64,000 bases of DNA from Paenibacillus sinopodophylli (GTDB taxonomy: Bacteria; Bacillota; Bacilli; Paenibacillales; Paenibacillaceae): NCBI RefSeq assembly GCF_005930355.1, contig NZ_VDBO01000014.1, positions 57,833 through 121,832 of the forward strand, in the 5' to 3' direction. Positions 60,695 through 64,000 of the stretch are shown here, piece after piece. Positions within the stretch are counted from its first letter, which is position 1, and each line of letters begins with the position of its first letter. Under the pieces are notes generated by a model. That model saw nothing but the letters and a program-made list of their open reading frames with translations, did not search any database and had not been told where the DNA came from. The position numbers and the translations under genes were made by a program.

Positions 60695-61977
60695 ATGTAC
60701 ATCACGTTGAATGTTCAATCCAATATCGAGATTCGTAGTTTGCTAGACTTACCTAAACTAAAATCATTGATGGGGAATCTCAATATGAAAATGAATATAA
60801 GCCAGTTAGCAAGAGAGCTAGAGGTGGATCGTCGAACCATTCAGAAATATCTAGACGGATTTACAAGGAGAAGATCACGAGATAAAGGATCGAAGATCGA
60901 TGAATATTATGAAATCATTGCTGCATTGTTATCCACAGACAGCAAGCAGGTTTTTTACTACAAGCGTGTGCTCTGGCAGTACTTAACGGACAATCATGGG
61001 CTGCTGTGCTCTGCGTCCGCTTTTCGTGCCTACATCGCTCGTAAACCTGAGTTTAAAGCCTACTTTACGAATGGGCAGCGCACAGCGTCACCACAGGGGA
61101 CTGTTCGTTTTGAGACAGCTCCGGCAAGCAAGCGCAATTAGATTGGAAGGAAAGTATTCCTTTCGAATTAAAGGATGGAGAGAAAGTCGAAGTGAATGTT
61201 GCCGTGTTGTTGCTCTCGTGCTCACGCTTTCGCATGTATCACATGAGCATAACGAAGTCTCAGAGTGTGCTGCTCTCCTTCTTAACAGAGGCTTTTGAAG
61301 CCATTGGCGGGGTGCCAGATGAGATTCTAACCGACAACATGAAGACCGTCATGGACGAAGCAAGGACCGAGCATACAGCAGGGAGAGTGAATGCCAAATT
61401 CGCTGGGTTTGCAGCAGATTTTGGGTTTCAGGTTAAGCCTTGTATCGCAGGGCGTCCTCGTACGAAAGGAAAGGTAGAGGCTCAAATGAAGCTATTAGAT
61501 GAAATTCATGCTTATCAAGGAAAGCTTAGCTTACCTGAGCTCGAGGCCTACATTCAAAAGCTCTGTGATCGTGTCAATCAATCGCTCCATCAAGGCACGG
61601 GGAAAGTGCCCATTCTGGCTCTGGAAAAGGAAAAGAACTCCTTACACCCGTTACCAGCGGAGCGTGTAAGAAGTTCCTATCGCATACATCATAAGCTTGT
61701 TAAGATCAATGCGTCGAACATGATCTCCTACCAATCCAGACCATACTCAGTACCAGCTGGGTATCAAGGAAAAACGGTAGGCCTACAAGTCTATGACCAT
61801 CATCTGTATGTGTATTATAACACGAAACTTCTCGTACGACATCCCATTGGTACGGCCATGTTAAATTACACAGAAGAGCATTACAGAGAGAATTTAAGCT
61901 TGTCTATGCCACGTTATCCAGATATTGATGATTTAGCGAAGAAGAATCTACGCACGATTGGAGGCGCATACGAATGA
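60695..61977 (+). pseudogene. istA: IS21 transposase IstA, frameshifted
   Basis: N-terminal HTH segment MKMNISQLARELEVDRRTIQ and the following region read in one frame to a TAG at 61139-61141. The DDE-type core (VNVAVLLLSCSRFRMYH, then ILTDNMKTVMDE and GRPRTKGKVEAQMKLLDE) continues in another frame. The break is near 61118-61125 at CCGGCAAGCAAG; one missing G there would restore the usual KQAQLDW continuation. The remainder, including the C-terminal domain, is intact and overlaps istB (ATGA). Confidence 0.88.
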
Positions 61978-62729
61978 GTATAACCTCCTACCAGCAAGCC
62001 GTTAGAAACCTGGAATATCTGGGTCTCAAGCAGATGGTAAGCCATTTGAATGAAGTCGTCGACTTCAGCATTCATAACAAACTTTCATTCATGGACACGT
62101 TTGTGAAGCTCACCAATTATGAGATTGATGTGCGTGAACACAATATGATTCATGCCATGGTAAAGGTTGGAGCCTTCCCGCATCAAAAAGAGCTTGCAGA
62201 CTTTACGTTCAGCTTTCAACCTTCAGTTAATCGAGAGCAAATGTTAGATTTTGCTAGCTTACGTTTCATAGGAGGCAATGAAAACATTGTATTATTAGGG
62301 CCAAGCGGTGTAGGAAAAACACATTTAGCTACATCGATTGGCATCGCTGCAGCAAAGAAACGAACAAGCACTTACTTCATCAAGTGTCACAATCTCATTC
62401 AAAACCTCAAGCGTGCCATGCTTGAGAACCGACTTGAAGCAAGGTTGAAGCACTACACGAAGTACAAGCTGCTGATTATTGACGAGATTGGTTATCTCCC
62501 CATTGAACCAGAGGATGCCAAGCTATTCTTCCAGCTCATTGATATGCGTTATGAGAAGCGTAGCACCATCTTCACGACTAATGTTAACTTCCGAGCATGG
62601 GATGAAGTATTTCGTGAGCCCAAGCTCGCTAATGCCATCTTAGATCGTATTTTACACTATGCAACTGTCGTCACTATTGTAGGCGAATCGTACCGATTGA
62701 AGGATCATTTTGTCCAAGAGGACAAGTAA
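61974..62729 (+). CDS. istB: IS21 helper ATPase IstB
   Basis: 251 residues, full length. AAA+ ATPase of the IstB/DnaC family with Walker A GPSGVGKTHLATS near 106, Walker B LLIIDEIGYLPIE near 165 and sensor-like TTNVNFRAWDEVF near 200. It assists target choice and strand transfer by IstA. The ATG overlaps the istA stop. It is intact although its partner is frameshifted. Confidence 0.95.
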   Translation: MSITSYQQAVRNLEYLGLKQMVSHLNEVVDFSIHNKLSFMDTFVKLTNYEIDVREHNMIHAMVKVGAFPHQKELADFTFSFQPSVNREQMLDFASLRFIGGNENIVLLGPSGVGKTHLATSIGIAAAKKRTSTYFIKCHNLIQNLKRAMLENRLEARLKHYTKYKLLIIDEIGYLPIEPEDAKLFFQLIDMRYEKRSTIFTTNVNFRAWDEVFREPKLANAILDRILHYATVVTIVGESYRLKDHFVQEDK

Positions 62730-62782
62730 TTTTGTACATCCTTAAACAAGCAAAAGTGTACATGTTTATGTTGACATTTACA

Positions 62783-62933
62783 CAAGGCAACGCTAACAGT
62801 AAATGGTACGGTGGTGGCAAGCGGCAGTGCATCGGGTGCGATTACCCTGAATGTGGGTAGCAACACGATCACGATACTTGTGACAGCGGAGGACGGCACG
62901 TCGAAGAACACATACACATTGACGGTGACATGA
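62783..62933 (+). pseudogene. Truncated cadherin-like repeat ending in a stop
   Basis: The right end of the IS abuts the second half of a cadherin-like beta-sandwich unit (ATLTVNGTVVASGSASGA, later VGSNTITILVTAEDGTS). The unit ends in TGA at 62931-62933 where the following copies read CGA (Arg) in VTRAAA. The 5' part of the gene is missing. The IS has cut the gene and a C-to-T change stops this frame. Confidence 0.8.
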
Positions 62934-64000
62934 GCGGCGGCAGTGCTAAGCAGCAATACTGACTTGAGCGGCTTGTCGCTATCGAGCGGAACGCTGAGCC
63001 CGGTGTTTGCGTCTGGCACGACAAGCTACACGGCGAGCGTGGCTAATGGCGTGAGCAGTATCACCGCAACACCGACAGTGTCGGACAGCAATGCGACGGT
63101 GAAGGTGAACGGCACAACAGTTGCGAGCGGAGCAGCATCGGGAGACATTAGCTTGAGCGTGGGAAGCAACACGATCACGACGGTGGTAACGGCAGAGGAT
63201 GGCACAACGACGAAGACGTACACGGTCACGGTGACACGAGCGGCGGCAGCGCTAAGCAGCAACGCTGACTTAAGCGGCTTGTCGTTATCGAGCGGAACGC
63301 TGAGTCCGGTGTTTGCATCTGGCACGATAAGCTACACGGCGAGCGTGGCTAATGGCGTGAGCAGCATCACGGCAACACCGACGGTATCGGACGCCGGCGC
63401 GACGGTGACGGTGAACGGCATAGCAGTTGCGAGCGGAGCAACGTCTGGAACGATTAACTTGAGCGTGGGAAGCAACACGATCACGACGGTGGTAACGGCA
63501 GAGGATGGCACGACAACGAAGACGTACACCGTGACGGTGACACGAGCGGCAGCAGCGTTAAGTAACAACGCTGACTTAAGCGGCTTGTCGTTATCGAGCG
63601 GAACGCTGAGCCCGGTGTTTGCGTCTGGCACGATAAGCTACACGGCGAGCGTGGCGAATGGCGTGAGCAGCATCACAGCAACACCGACAGTGTCGGACAG
63701 CAATGGGACGGTGAAGGTGAACGGCATAGCAGTTGCGAGCGGAGCAGCATCGGGAGACATTAGCTTGAATGTGGGGAGCAACACGATCACGACGGTGGTG
63801 ACGGCAGAGGACGGCACAACGACGAAGACGTACACGGTGACGGTGACACGAGCGGCGGCAGCTTTAAGCAGCAACGCTGACTTAGGCGGGTTGAGTCTGT
63901 CGAGTGGAACGCTGAGTCCGGTGTTTGCATCTGGCACGACAAGCTACACGGCGAGCGTGGCTAATGGCGTGAGCAGCATCACGGCAACACCGACGGTATC
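62931..64000 (+). repeat. 306-bp tandem repeats
   Basis: Units begin at 62931, 63237, 63543 and 63849 (partial), exactly 306 bp (102 codons) apart, with only scattered base differences between units. A half unit precedes them at 62783-62930. High identity suggests recent homogenisation by recombination. Confidence 0.92.
62934..64000 (+). CDS. Cadherin-like beta-sandwich repeat protein, partial
   Basis: Open frame from after the TGA to the end of the window, with no ribosome site or convincing start; probably the 3' part of a disrupted surface-protein gene. Each 102-residue unit reads LSSNADLSGLSLSSGTLSP, FASGTTSYTASVANGVSSI, ATPTVSDSNATVKVNG, VGSNTITTVVTAEDGTTTKT, VTVTRAAA, matching the cadherin-like beta-sandwich (PF12733-type) domain of secreted and S-layer-linked proteins in Paenibacillaceae. 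GC-rich, unlike the preceding 7 kb. The long frames on the opposite strand are shadows of this repeat. Confidence 0.75.

Larger units (their letters stand above)
60601..62782 (+). mobile_element. IS21-family insertion sequence
   Basis: 2182 bp. The ends are inverted relatives: TGTAAATG...TAAACATGTACA and, further in, TGCTTG and ATGTACAA occur from 60601 inwards, and their complements end at CATTTACA (62775-62782). These multiple internal repeats and TG...CA ends are typical of IS21. It carries istA and istB. No target duplication is visible: the left flank ends GGAACAT and the right flank begins CAAGGCA. istA is frameshifted, so the copy is probably inactive. Confidence 0.9.

Noticed and set aside
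63026..63937. Series of about 99-codon minus-strand frames with period 306
   Set aside because: They are antisense shadows of the plus-strand cadherin-like repeats, identical in period and with no ribosome sites.

Overview
The window reads as chromosome of an endospore-forming, Gram-positive Firmicute, most likely of the Paenibacillaceae. The signs are strong AGGAGG-type ribosome sites, a GerA/GerB/GerC germinant-receptor operon, a SleL/YaaH-like spore cortex hydrolase, a Bacillus-type purine operon with PurR operators and guanine riboswitches, and candidate Fur, WalR and PhoP sites. The genus is inferred from general knowledge; no 16S or other marker lies in the window. From 1 to about 55.4 kb the gene order loosely follows the Bacillus subtilis guaA-pbuG-purE...purD-yerB-yerC-dgkB-rlmCD(yefA) backbone. 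Other genes are inserted, and pcrB-pcrA-ligA and gatCAB are absent from the positions they hold in B. subtilis.

Layout: 1-3 kb guaA and a small lipoprotein gene. 3.1-4.4 kb a TetR regulator plus DinB-like pair (minus strand). 4.7-7.9 kb a Fur-boxed iron-siderophore binding protein and a fused FecCD permease. 7.9-9.6 kb pbuG behind PurR boxes and a guanine riboswitch. 9.8-12.3 kb 5-oxoprolinase pxpABC. 12.5-22.1 kb a mixed set: EamA exporter, phosphoesterase, proline dehydrogenase, phosphodiester glycosidase-like protein, secreted PKD protein, MsrAB, nitroreductase and the LysM-GH18 spore hydrolase. 22.4-37.4 kb the complete purEKBCSQLFMNHD operon, with unusually large noncoding gaps rich in hairpins. 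37.5-43.7 kb a WalR-boxed polysaccharide deacetylase, a calcium-loop lipoprotein, a two-component system, a 39-aa membrane protein and a hydrolase. 43.7-47.5 kb a ger operon in B-A-C order. 47.6-55.4 kb yerB, the DUF47-Pit phosphate pair, a basic coat-like protein, yerC, cbiX, dgkB and rlmCD.

After rlmCD the sequence becomes AT-rich and accessory. A four-gene cluster (56.0-59.7 kb) has a CoaD-like nucleotidyltransferase, a phytol/dolichol-kinase-like membrane protein, a coiled-coil protein with a fresh 90-bp duplication, and a GT-B-like protein. A decayed LuxR-type regulator follows, then an IS21-family element (60601-62782) with a frameshifted istA, and finally a GC-richer gene of 306-bp cadherin-like repeats. 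The IS truncates that gene and a CGA-to-TGA change interrupts it; it runs off the window.

The purine genes share one control logic. Both pbuG and purE have a pair of inverted PurR-box-like sequences just upstream of a TTGACA -35 element, followed by a C74-type (guanine) riboswitch. The most unusual observations are noncoding: (i) a family of hairpin modules with compensatory stem changes, found in this window only in gaps of the purine locus, and (ii) an array of about ten hairpins in the 650-bp purC-purS gap, most with an AGCG-N2-AGCGC-like core.
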